A DNA stretch of 64,000 bases from Microbacterium sp. LWO12-1.2 (GTDB taxonomy: Bacteria > Actinomycetota > Actinomycetes > Actinomycetales > Microbacteriaceae): assembly GCF_040675875.1 (NCBI RefSeq), contig NZ_JBEGII010000001.1:434001-498000 (forward strand), in the 5' to 3' direction. The notes beneath the pieces are model-generated. The model made no database searches and was not told the origin of the DNA. It worked only from the letters and a program-made list of their open reading frames with translations. Position 1 is the stretch's first letter. Each line of letters starts with the position of its first letter. Of this stretch, positions 52,689 to 60,508 are shown piece after piece. The translations under genes were made by a program, and so were the position numbers.

Positions 52689-54080
52689 TCAGATCCGCCC
52701 GAACACGCGGAGCGGATGCTCGATGAGGTCTGTCACGCGGCGGAGGAACCCCGCCGCGTAACCGCCGTCACAGACCCGGTGGTCGAACACCAGTGAGAGC
52801 TGGGCGATGCGTCGGGCGACGATCGCACCGTCGACCACCCACGGGCGTTCGATGATGCGACCGATCCCGAGGATCGCGACGTCGGGATGATTGATGATCG
52901 CTGCCGAGCCGTCGACTCCGAGCCCACCGTAGTTGTTGAGCGTGAAGGTCGATCCGCGCAGTCGATCGGGCGGCATCGACCCCGAGCGCGCTGTCGCGGC
53001 GAGCTCGCGCAGACTCACGTCGAGCTGCTCGATCGTGAGGGTGTGCGCGCTCGGGATCACCGGCACCATGAGTCCGCGCTCTGTGTCGGCGGCGACCCCG
53101 AGATTGACACCGTCGAACGAGATGAGCTCTTCGCCGTCGTCGCTGAGGCGCGAGGCGAGAACCGGGTACTCCTCGAGGGCGAGCAGCACGAAGCGGGCGA
53201 TCAGTGCCGTGACTGACGGGGCTTTTCCGTCGACCGGCGCCATCTGCGCGCGCAGGGTCCACAGCTCGGTGGCATCCACATCGACCCAGACCGTGGCCTC
53301 GGGGATCTCGCTCCGGCTGCGGCTGAGCTTCGCGCTCACTGCCCGCCGCAGTGGCGACATCCGCTCTCGTGCGTGCACGGTGAGCCCATCGAGTGTGTCG
53401 CCGGGGGGTGGCAGAGTGCGCGCCGCGGCGTCGCGCTGATGCGCGGCGGCGCCGTCCACGGCATTGTCGACCGCGGCCCGCAGCACGTCGGCGCGAGTGA
53501 TGGCGCCGTCGGCACCGGTGGCGGCGATCAGGTGCACGTCGAGGCCGAGATCGCGCGCCAGGCGCCGGACGAGAGGAGAGCGCACGGCCACGGGGCGTCG
53601 ATCCGCTGCGAGAGTTCGATCAGCTGCAGGTTCCGTCGGAGCGGCCGGGACCGGCGCCGACGGGGTCGCGCCGGAGCGGATACCCGCGGCAGCCGGTCGA
53701 CGACGACGTCCCTTCGACCGGCTCTCCGTGGTGCCGTAGCCGATCAGGACGTTGCCGGACCCGGCGCGCTCCTCTTCGCGATAGGCCTCATGCTCCACCT
53801 CGTTCTGCGCCGTGGAGGTCGGTGCGGCATCCGCCACCTCGAGCACAGGCGCACCGACATCGATCGTGTCACCGGCCTCTCCGTGCAGCGCCGTCACGAT
53901 GCCAGCAAAGGGGGAGGGGAGCTCGACGACGCTCTTGGCGGTCTCGACCTCGGCGATCGGCTGGTCGGTCGCGATGGTGTCGCCGACCGCCACGAGCCAT
54001 TGCACGAGTCCGGCCTCGGTCAGTCCCTCTCCGAGGTCGGGCAGGCGGAAGACATGGGTGGTGGTGCTCGGCGCGCTCAT
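52689..54080 (-). CDS. Branched-chain 2-oxoacid dehydrogenase E2 (dihydrolipoamide acyltransferase)
   Basis: This is a 463-aa E2. The lipoyl domain has the lipoylated lysine in AEVETAKSVVELPSPFAGIV (Lys49). A peripheral-subunit-binding domain (about 165-205) reads SPLVRRLARDLGLDVHLIAA. The catalytic domain ends with LVFDHRVCDGGYAAGFLRRV (HxxxDG, about 435). It transfers the acyl group from E1 to CoA. A degenerate REP-like sequence lies in the linker around 53711. Its ATG overlaps the E1beta stop (ATGA). No E3 (lipoamide dehydrogenase) gene is nearby, so a shared E3 elsewhere is implied. Confidence 0.92.
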   Translation of the reverse strand: MSAPSTTTHVFRLPDLGEGLTEAGLVQWLVAVGDTIATDQPIAEVETAKSVVELPSPFAGIVTALHGEAGDTIDVGAPVLEVADAAPTSTAQNEVEHEAYREEERAGSGNVLIGYGTTESRSKGRRRRPAAAGIRSGATPSAPVPAAPTEPAADRTLAADRRPVAVRSPLVRRLARDLGLDVHLIAATGADGAITRADVLRAAVDNAVDGAAAHQRDAAARTLPPPGDTLDGLTVHARERMSPLRRAVSAKLSRSRSEIPEATVWVDVDATELWTLRAQMAPVDGKAPSVTALIARFVLLALEEYPVLASRLSDDGEELISFDGVNLGVAADTERGLMVPVIPSAHTLTIEQLDVSLRELAATARSGSMPPDRLRGSTFTLNNYGGLGVDGSAAIINHPDVAILGIGRIIERPWVVDGAIVARRIAQLSLVFDHRVCDGGYAAGFLRRVTDLIEHPLRVFGRI

Positions 54081-55108
54081 GCGTCCTCATCCCAGTGCAG
54101 AGTGTCGATCGCGTCGAGAACGCGGTCGACATCGGGCAGATACCAGTGCTCGAGCTTCGGGGGCGCATAGGGCACATCGAAACCGGTGACCTTTCGGACC
54201 GGCGCGGCGAGGAACTCGAAACAGCGCTCGAAGACGCGCGCCTGGATCTCGGAGGCGACCGAGGCGTACCCCGGGGCTTCGGCGATCACGACGGCCCTTC
54301 CCGTGGATCTCACGGCCGCCGTCACGGTCGCGTCGTCGAAGGGCGAGAGCGAGCGCACGTCGACCACCTGCACGCTGCGCCCCTCTGCGGCGGCAGCATC
54401 CGCGACTTCCAGTGCCAAGGCGACGGACGCGCCATAGGCGAGCAGCGTGACATCGGTGCCATCGCGGGCGATGCGGGCGGAGCCGAGCGCGGCCGTGACC
54501 GTGGTGTCGACCTCGCCCTTGGTCCAGTAGAGCTTCTTCGGCTCCAGGAAGATCACGGGGTCTGGCGAGGCGATCGCCGCTCGGAGCAGCGAGTACGCAT
54601 CCTGCGGAGTGGACGGGCTGACCACCGTGAGCCCTGGCGTGTGCGCGTAGTACGCCTCGGAGGAGTCGCAGTGGTGCTCGACCCCGCCGATGCCTCCGCC
54701 GAACGGGATGCGGATCACCATCGGCATCCGCATCCCGCCCCGCGTGCGGTTGCCGAGCTTGGCGACATGACTGACGACCTGCTCGAAGGCGGGGAGCGCG
54801 AACGCATCGAACTGCAGTTCGACCACGGGGCGCATGCCGTTCATTGCCATCCCTACGGCGGTGCCGACGATGCCGGACTCCGCGAGGGGAGTGTCGAAGC
54901 AGCGGTCTTCACCGAAGCGCGCGGTGAGTCCGTCGGTGATGCGGAACACCCCGCCGAGTGCGCCGACGTCCTCGCCGAAAACCACCACGTCGGGGTCGTG
55001 CTCGATCGCGTCGGCCAGGGCCAGGTTCAGGGCCGCCGCCATGCTGAGGGTGGCCACTTCGCGCTCCGATCGGTCGGTGAGGCGGATGTCGTCGTGTGCG
55101 ATGGTCAT
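54077..55108 (-). CDS. Branched-chain 2-oxoacid dehydrogenase E1 beta subunit
   Basis: This is a 343-aa E1beta with VVVFGEDVGALGGVFRITDG (about 38), DTPLAESGIVGTAVGMAMNG (about 70) and the RIPFGGGIGGVEHHCDSSEA segment (about 120) that is characteristic of branched-chain rather than pyruvate enzymes. It forms the decarboxylase heterotetramer with E1alpha. ATG 55108 is preceded by GGAGG; the frame extends further upstream only into E1alpha coding DNA. Confidence 0.92.
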   Translation of the reverse strand: MTIAHDDIRLTDRSEREVATLSMAAALNLALADAIEHDPDVVVFGEDVGALGGVFRITDGLTARFGEDRCFDTPLAESGIVGTAVGMAMNGMRPVVELQFDAFALPAFEQVVSHVAKLGNRTRGGMRMPMVIRIPFGGGIGGVEHHCDSSEAYYAHTPGLTVVSPSTPQDAYSLLRAAIASPDPVIFLEPKKLYWTKGEVDTTVTAALGSARIARDGTDVTLLAYGASVALALEVADAAAAEGRSVQVVDVRSLSPFDDATVTAAVRSTGRAVVIAEAPGYASVASEIQARVFERCFEFLAAPVRKVTGFDVPYAPPKLEHWYLPDVDRVLDAIDTLHWDEDA

Positions 55109-56229
55109 CGGTGGCCTCCGGTCGCTATCGGTGCAGTCTGTGTGGCATCGAGCTGTCCGCGCTCGATCTCTCCGCGCAGCAGGGTCCATTGCTCCTCGAG
55201 CTGCGGTGAGCGCGTCTCGGTGACGAAGCGGAACAGGTCCTCAGGGTCGAGGTCGGTGTCGGTGTTCAGCGCTGCGCGCATCGCGGCGGCGATGGTCTCG
55301 GCGCCGGCAGCGAACTGCGCGTCAACCTCGTCATCGAGTGCGCCGATGCCGGTGAGGTGGGCGCGCAGACGCACCAGCGGATCCCGCGCCACCCATGCCT
55401 GCACCTCTTCGCGCTCGCGGTAGCGGGTGTCGTCGTCGGCGTTGGTGTGCGCCTGCATCCGGTAGGTGTGCGCTTCGACGAGCGAGGGACCTCCGCCGCT
55501 GCGGGCACGGTCGACGGCCGCGCCGAGCACGGCCAGCACGGCGGCGACGTCGTTGCCGTCGACCCGCTGGCCTGGCATCCCGTAGCCGATCGCCTTGTGT
55601 GCCAGCGACGGCGCCGCCGTCTGCCGGGACAGGGGCACCGAGATCGCGAACTCGTTGTTCTGCACGAAGAAGACGACCGGCACGTGGAACACTGCCGCGA
55701 AGTTCATGGCCTCGTGGAAGTCGCCCTCGCTCGTCGCGCCGTCGCCGCAGAGCGCGAGCACGACCGTGTCCTCTCCACGATGCTTCGCGGCCTGGGCGAA
55801 CCCGACCGCATGCAGCAGCTGGGTCGCGAGGGGGGTGGTCTGCGGAGCGACGCGGTGCGCGCGGACGTCGTAGCCGGAGTGCCAGTCGCCCTTGAGGAGC
55901 ACCAGCGCATCGGCTGGCTCGACGCCGCGGGCGATCACGGCGACCGAATCGCGGTAGGTCGGGAACAGCCAGTCCGCGTCACCGATCGCCATCGACGCTC
56001 CCACCTGGCAGGCCTCCTGGCCGTGCGATGAGGGGTAGACCGCGAGGCGACCCTGGCGCACGAGAGCGCCGGCCTGATCGTTGATGCGGCGGCCCTCGAC
56101 CAGGCCGCGGTAGGCACGCACCAGGGTGTCGGTGTCGGGTAGTGCGTAGTGCGCATCCGCGACGACGGTGCCGTTCTCGTCGATCAGACGCACCGTGGTG
56201 TCTCGCGGGAGCAGGTCAGCGTGCAGCAT
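55105..56229 (-). CDS. Branched-chain 2-oxoacid dehydrogenase E1 alpha subunit
   Basis: This is a 374-aa E1alpha with the TPP motif ALCGDGATSEGDFHEAMNFA (about 165-184) followed by VFFVQNNEFAISVP, and the phosphorylation-loop-like region AHTYRMQAHTNADDDTRYRE (about 262). It decarboxylates 2-oxoacids from valine, leucine and isoleucine. AAGGAGGG precedes the ATG. It heads E1alpha-E1beta-E2, with all junctions overlapping by 4 bases, divergent from an Lrp/AsnC regulator and with a PaaR-like box in the promoter region. Confidence 0.92.
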   Translation of the reverse strand: MLHADLLPRDTTVRLIDENGTVVADAHYALPDTDTLVRAYRGLVEGRRINDQAGALVRQGRLAVYPSSHGQEACQVGASMAIGDADWLFPTYRDSVAVIARGVEPADALVLLKGDWHSGYDVRAHRVAPQTTPLATQLLHAVGFAQAAKHRGEDTVVLALCGDGATSEGDFHEAMNFAAVFHVPVVFFVQNNEFAISVPLSRQTAAPSLAHKAIGYGMPGQRVDGNDVAAVLAVLGAAVDRARSGGGPSLVEAHTYRMQAHTNADDDTRYREREEVQAWVARDPLVRLRAHLTGIGALDDEVDAQFAAGAETIAAAMRAALNTDTDLDPEDLFRFVTETRSPQLEEQWTLLRGEIERGQLDATQTAPIATGGHR

Positions 56230-56306
56230 CCGTTCGCCCTCCTTGCCGAACTCGATGGGGCAAGCTTGCCTCTTTCGCGACAGTCGTCCAAGACAAGGCT
56301 CGGAAT

Positions 56307-56328
56307 ACTGGATGAACGACCGGTAATT
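56307..56328. promoter_or_regulatory. PaaR-like box between the bkd operon and its Lrp-type regulator
   Basis: On the minus strand the site reads AATTACCGGTCG then TTCATCCAGT. It agrees at 12 of 16 fixed positions with the recalled actinobacterial PaaR box and shares ACCGGTCGTT with the paaA site. It lies between divergent genes, 78 bases from E1alpha and 54 from the Lrp gene. Confidence 0.45.
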
Positions 56329-56381
56329 GCCGTTTCCCGTGCCGAAGTGTCAGAATTCGGTGACAGAACGAGGGGGTTCCC

Positions 56382-56819
56382 ATGGCCGTGCTGGACGAGG
56401 TCGACCACGCGATCCTCGAGGAGTTGCGCCGCGACGCACGCGCCTCGATGACGGCGATCGCGGATGCCGTGCACATCTCGCGTGCCGGCGCACACGCGCG
56501 CATCAAACGGCTCACGGATGCTGGAGTGATCACCGGGTACTCGGTGCGCACGGATCCGGTGCTGCTCGGGCACCACGCCAGCGCCTACGTGACCCTCGCG
56601 ATCGAGCAGGCGACGTGGCAGGACGTGAGCGCCCGGCTGCGCGCGATCCCCGAGATCGAGCACATGGCACTGGTCGGCGGAGACTACGACGTCATCCTGC
56701 TGGTACGCGCCAGCGACGCCCGTGACCTGCGCCGCATCGTGCTGGAGGACATCCAGGCGATCCCGTCGATCCGCTCGACCCGCACGATCCTGATCTTCGA
56801 GGACTTCACCCGGGTGTGA
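56382..56819 (+). CDS. Lrp/AsnC-family regulator
   Basis: This is a 145-aa Lrp/AsnC protein with an N-terminal helix-turn-helix (DHAILEELRRDARASMTAIA, then VHISRAGAHARIKRLTDAG, about 8-50) and a RAM ligand domain (about 65-140; EIEHMALVGGDYDVILLVRA). Such proteins sense amino acids. Its divergent position to the branched-chain 2-oxoacid dehydrogenase fits BkdR, which activates the operon in response to branched-chain amino acids. The gene is followed by the 19-bp repeat array. Confidence 0.9.
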   Translation: MAVLDEVDHAILEELRRDARASMTAIADAVHISRAGAHARIKRLTDAGVITGYSVRTDPVLLGHHASAYVTLAIEQATWQDVSARLRAIPEIEHMALVGGDYDVILLVRASDARDLRRIVLEDIQAIPSIRSTRTILIFEDFTRV

Positions 56820-56880
56820 GGGTGGGGTTCTGTGGTCACTCGTCGCCCGTAGGTTGTGGCCTGTCGCCGGGTAGGCGGGC

Positions 56881-57032
56881 TGTTCGCGAGTGGACGGGGT
56901 GTTCGCGAGTGCACGGGGTGTTCGCGAGTGTACGGGGTGTTCGCGAGTGTACGGGGTGTTCGCGAGTGGACGGGGTGTTCGCGAGTGGACGGGCTGTTCG
57001 CGAGTGGACGGGGTGTTCGCGAGTGCACGGGA
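56881..57032. repeat. Array of eight 19-bp tandem repeats upstream of HNH copy 2
   Basis: Eight head-to-tail units of TGTTCGCGAGTGGACGGGG, differing mainly at two bases (GTGGAC, GTGCAC, GTGTAC) and with a degenerate last unit. There are no spacers, so it is not CRISPR. Around the equivalent position of HNH copy 1 only about two degenerate units remain (10150-10235), so the array is a variable-number repeat belonging to the duplicated unit. Confidence 0.88.
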
Positions 57033-57258
57033 AGCCTGCGCGAAGAGGTCGTGCACTCGACGGGATGCCGTGCAGTCGGCGACTGCCGCTGGATCGAGTG
57101 CGCGGGTGTCCGGGCGAAGACTGTGGAGAGGTCGCTTTTCGGGGTCGCTGTGCAGGGTGAGTGGGTCGGCATCGTGTTCCGGAATACTAGCCTGACCTGG
57201 GCTGTTTTCGGGTGAATCTGGGGTGGGAATGTCGGTGGTCTCGGGTTGACTTGGGGGT
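57033..57258. promoter_or_regulatory. Upstream region of HNH copy 2, conserved with copy 1
   Basis: This region matches the DNA before copy 1 in blocks: GTGCACTCGACGGG-like, then CTGTGGAGAGGTCGCTT, TTCCGGAATACT and the final ~40 bases up to the ATG. Conservation outside the coding region suggests a promoter or site that moves with the gene. The final block contains TTGACTTGGGGGT directly before the start codon. Confidence 0.6.
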
Positions 57259-58839
57259 ATGAACCACCCCGTGGATGTGCTCGACCAGGTCGTCAGCGAC
57301 CTCGACGGGGTGGTGCGTGCGGGGTCGGTGGCGGGGTCGTCGGATGCCGAGAAGTTCGCGGTGCTGCGCGCGGCGGGTGAGGTGGTGCGGCGGGCGGAAG
57401 CGTTGATCGTGGAGACGGTGGCCTCGGTACCGGCACGACCGGCGGGGTCGGGGGATGCGGCGTTCTGTGGACAGTTCGGGTGCCGCAGCATGAGCGAACT
57501 GCTGCAACGGGTGCTGCGCACGGACGCGGCGGGGGCGGGACGGGTGATCAAGGCCGCACGACTGGTGCGGCGGGACGTGGACATCAGTTCCGGAGGCTGG
57601 CTGCCGGCGTTGTGGCCGCAGTTGCGGGCGGCGCTGGTGGACGGGGCGGTCGGGATCACCGGGTTGTTGGCGGCGACCGGGCCGATCGAACAGGCGCGCG
57701 GGCGTGTCGGTGCGGTGGACCGGCTGCGGGCGGACGCGGAACTGGCGGCATGGGCGCGCGGGCGGGACATCGCCGAGGACATCGAGGCTGATGTTGATGT
57801 TGATGTTGATGTTGACGTTGATGTTGATGCGGATGCGGATGCGGATGCGGATGCGGATGTCGACGGTGGGCACGCCGGGCCGGCGGCGACGCCGGAGGAT
57901 CTGCGGATCCTCGCGCAACGCATCGTGATGTTCCTCGACCCCGACGGGGCCGAGCCGGCGGAGGAGATCGCGATGCGGGGTCGCGGGGTGATCCTGGGGC
58001 GGGCGAAGAACGGACTCATCCCCATCCACGGGGACCTGTTGCCGGAGACCGCGGGACAGTTGCAGCGGATCTGGGACGCGTATCTGAACCCGAAAGTCGA
58101 CGGGCCCCCGATGCCGGGTGTGCAGTTCGCACCCTCCGACGACGGTGACGCGCGGGATGCGCAGGATGCGCAGGATCGTGCGGATCGTGCCAGTGACGTG
58201 TTGCCGTCCGGGGATCCGGGCGGGCAGGTCGACCCGCGCACCCGGGCGCAGAAGCAGCACGATGCGTTGGCGGCGGTGCTGGGGATCGCCGCCCGCCATG
58301 ACGAGACACCGAAACTCGGTGGGGCGGCACCGACACTGATCGTGTCCGTGACCGCGGAAGACTACGCGACCGGGCACGGGTGGGCGTCGGTGGACGGGAT
58401 CGACACCCCGACCACGATCACCGCCGCCCGACACACCGCGTGTGGCGGCACCATCCAACGGGTGTTGTTCGACCCGGACGGCCGCATCGTCGGCATCGGG
58501 AGCACGGACCGCATCTTCACCACACCTCAACGCCGAGCGATCGCCCTCCGCGACACGGAATGCCTGATCCCCGGATGCCATGTCCCCGCCTCCTGGTGCG
58601 AGATCCACCACGTGCAAGAACATGCCCGCGGCGGGCCGACCCATACCGACAACGGTGTTGCGTTGTGTTGGCACCACCACCGCACCCTCGACACGTCGGG
58701 GTGGGAGATCCGCATGGACAACGGTCTCCCCACCGTTCGCGGGCCCGCCTGGTGGGACCCCACACGACGATGGCGCACACCACGACCCCCGTCGCCCCTC
58801 ACGCGTGTGACCCGGCAGCGCACCGTGCTCAGACGGTAG
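57259..58839 (+). CDS. DUF222/13E12-repeat HNH endonuclease, copy 2
   Basis: This is a 526-aa protein nearly identical to copy 1 (8366-9970) over the DUF222 domain and the HNH domain (CLIPGCHVPASWCEIHHVQE, ALCWHHHRTLDTSGWEIRMD). It differs in the acidic insert, which here is a long Asp-Val/Asp-Ala run coded by GATGTT and GATGCG hexamers (57790-57864), in a shorter DARDAQDAQDR stretch, and in its C-terminal tail (RVTRQRTVLRR). The nuclease residues are intact. The close identity over 1.5 kb suggests a recent duplication or gene conversion. Confidence 0.9.
   Translation: MNHPVDVLDQVVSDLDGVVRAGSVAGSSDAEKFAVLRAAGEVVRRAEALIVETVASVPARPAGSGDAAFCGQFGCRSMSELLQRVLRTDAAGAGRVIKAARLVRRDVDISSGGWLPALWPQLRAALVDGAVGITGLLAATGPIEQARGRVGAVDRLRADAELAAWARGRDIAEDIEADVDVDVDVDVDVDADADADADADVDGGHAGPAATPEDLRILAQRIVMFLDPDGAEPAEEIAMRGRGVILGRAKNGLIPIHGDLLPETAGQLQRIWDAYLNPKVDGPPMPGVQFAPSDDGDARDAQDAQDRADRASDVLPSGDPGGQVDPRTRAQKQHDALAAVLGIAARHDETPKLGGAAPTLIVSVTAEDYATGHGWASVDGIDTPTTITAARHTACGGTIQRVLFDPDGRIVGIGSTDRIFTTPQRRAIALRDTECLIPGCHVPASWCEIHHVQEHARGGPTHTDNGVALCWHHHRTLDTSGWEIRMDNGLPTVRGPAWWDPTRRWRTPRPPSPLTRVTRQRTVLRR
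57790..57864. repeat. GATGTT/GATGCG hexamer microsatellite encoding a poly-acidic run
   Basis: Roughly a dozen hexamers, first GATGTT then GATGCG, encode an alternating Asp-Val then Asp-Ala segment in HNH copy 2. Copy 1 has a shorter GATGCG-only equivalent. Slippage here would change length in steps of two residues without shifting frame. Confidence 0.85.
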
Positions 58840-58920
58840 GGGTGCAGCGAGTGGGCAAGCCTCAGACCCTGGGGGAGTGCGGCGTCCCGACCACCGCGGA
58901 CCGTGAGTTGCCGCGCGCTC

Positions 58921-58956
58921 GAGCATCCCTTCGCACTGGAGCATCCCTTCGCACTG
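58921..58956. repeat. Two exact 18-bp direct repeats upstream of the aldehyde dehydrogenase
   Basis: GAGCATCCCTTCGCACTG occurs twice head to tail, with a third diverged start (GGACATCTG). It lies in the 226-bp region between HNH copy 2 and the aldehyde dehydrogenase gene and could be a regulator-binding site for the latter. Confidence 0.7.
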
Positions 58957-59065
58957 GGACATCTGCGGCGCGCTCCTCGACAAGTGCGGGAGAAGGGGGC
59001 GATCGAGAATGAGAAGACGACCAGTCTCTTCACGCTGGCCGCATCCCGCTCGAAGGAGAGTCCCG

Positions 59066-60505
59066 ATGTCCGAATCCGCCGCCTCCGCAGCTGCTGCGCT
59101 GCTCGACCGCATCCAGGCGCCGCAGGGCGCAGGACGTGAAATCCCGGATGCCGCGACGCGAGAGATCATCGGTCGCGCGCCGGTGCACTCCGTCGCCGAG
59201 CTCGACGACGCGATCGCGCGCGCGAAGGCCGCGCAGCCCGCTTGGGAGGCGCTCGGGCATGAGAAGCGCATCGAACTGCTGCTCGCCGCCGCCGATGCGA
59301 TCGACGCGAACGCCGAGGGGCTCGCCTACCTCCTCTCGCGCGAACAGGGCAAGCCGCTCAACGGTCCGAACGCGCGGTTCGAACTCGGCGCCTGCTCCGC
59401 CTGGCTGCGCACCAACGCCGCGACCGTGCTGGAATCGCAGGTGCTCGTCGATGACGAGACCCTGCACGCCGAGCTCGTCTACAAGGCCGCCGGCGTCGTC
59501 GGCGCGATCGGCCCGTGGAACTGGCCGCTCATGATCACCATCTGGCAGATCGGGCCGTCGCTGCGCATGGGCAACACGGTCGTTGCCAAGCCCAGCGAGT
59601 ACACGCCGTTGAGCGTGCTGGCGATGCTCGCTGTGATGAACGAACACCTGCCGGCCGATGTGCTGATCGGCGTCTCGGGCGACCGCGAGGTCGGCGCCCG
59701 CTTGGCCTCGCACCCCGACATCGACAAGATCATGTTCACCGGATCGACCGCCACCGGCCGGCGCATCATCGAGAGCTCCGCAGGCAACCTCGCCCGCCTC
59801 ACACTGGAGCTCGGCGGCAACGATGCCGGCATCGTGCTTCCGGATACGGATGTGGCCGGCATCGCTCAGGACCTGTTCTGGGGGGCCTTCATCAACACCG
59901 GGCAGACCTGTGCCGCGCTCAAGCGCCTCTACGTGCACGACTCCGTGTACGACGAGGTCGTCGACGCGCTCGCGGAGATCGCGGCATCCGTCCCGATCGG
60001 CAACGGGCTCGACGAGGACAACGTGCTCGGCCCGCTGCAGAACCGCGCACAGTTCGACATCGTGAGCCGCCTGGTCGACGACGCCAAGAGCCGCGGCGCG
60101 CGCATCGCGACCGGCGGCGAGGCCGCTCCCGAGCTCGGCGAGCTGTTCTACCGCCCCACGATCGTCGCCGACATCGACAATGACGCGGCCCTGGTGCAGG
60201 AGGAGCAGTTCGGTCCCGCGCTCCCCGTGATCCGCTACAGCGACGTCGATGAGGCGTTCGCGCTCGCGAACGCGGTCGATGTGGGCCTCGGAGCCTCGGT
60301 CTGGTCGAGCGATCCCGAGGCGGCACGCGCTGCGGCATCGCGCATGCAGTCCGGCACGGTGTGGATCAACTCACATGGCGGGCTGCACCCGATGGTGCCG
60401 TTCGGCGGTGTGAAGAGCTCGGGCTACGGGCTGGAGTTCGGCGTCGAGGGGCTCAAGTCCGTCGCGGTCACCCAGGTCGTCTCCGGCCCCGGTCGGAAGG
60501 CCTGA
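59066..60505 (+). CDS. NAD-dependent aldehyde dehydrogenase, paralogue 2
   Basis: This is a 479-aa aldehyde dehydrogenase, very similar along its length to the protein at 35792. It has VVGAIGPWNWPLMITIWQIG, GNTVVAKPSEYTPLSVL, the glutamate motif LTLELGGNDAGIVLPD (about 257) and the cysteine in FINTGQTCAALKRLYVHD (about 290). GAAGGAGAG precedes the ATG. It is followed after 3 bases by a GMC oxidoreductase, so the pair would take a primary alcohol to the acid. The substrate is not identifiable from sequence. Confidence 0.88.
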   Translation: MSESAASAAAALLDRIQAPQGAGREIPDAATREIIGRAPVHSVAELDDAIARAKAAQPAWEALGHEKRIELLLAAADAIDANAEGLAYLLSREQGKPLNGPNARFELGACSAWLRTNAATVLESQVLVDDETLHAELVYKAAGVVGAIGPWNWPLMITIWQIGPSLRMGNTVVAKPSEYTPLSVLAMLAVMNEHLPADVLIGVSGDREVGARLASHPDIDKIMFTGSTATGRRIIESSAGNLARLTLELGGNDAGIVLPDTDVAGIAQDLFWGAFINTGQTCAALKRLYVHDSVYDEVVDALAEIAASVPIGNGLDEDNVLGPLQNRAQFDIVSRLVDDAKSRGARIATGGEAAPELGELFYRPTIVADIDNDAALVQEEQFGPALPVIRYSDVDEAFALANAVDVGLGASVWSSDPEAARAAASRMQSGTVWINSHGGLHPMVPFGGVKSSGYGLEFGVEGLKSVAVTQVVSGPGRKA

Positions 60506-60508
60506 CCC

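Noticed and set aside
56881..57032. CRISPR-like array.
   Set aside because: The 19-bp units are contiguous with no spacers and no cas genes are nearby. It is a plain tandem repeat.
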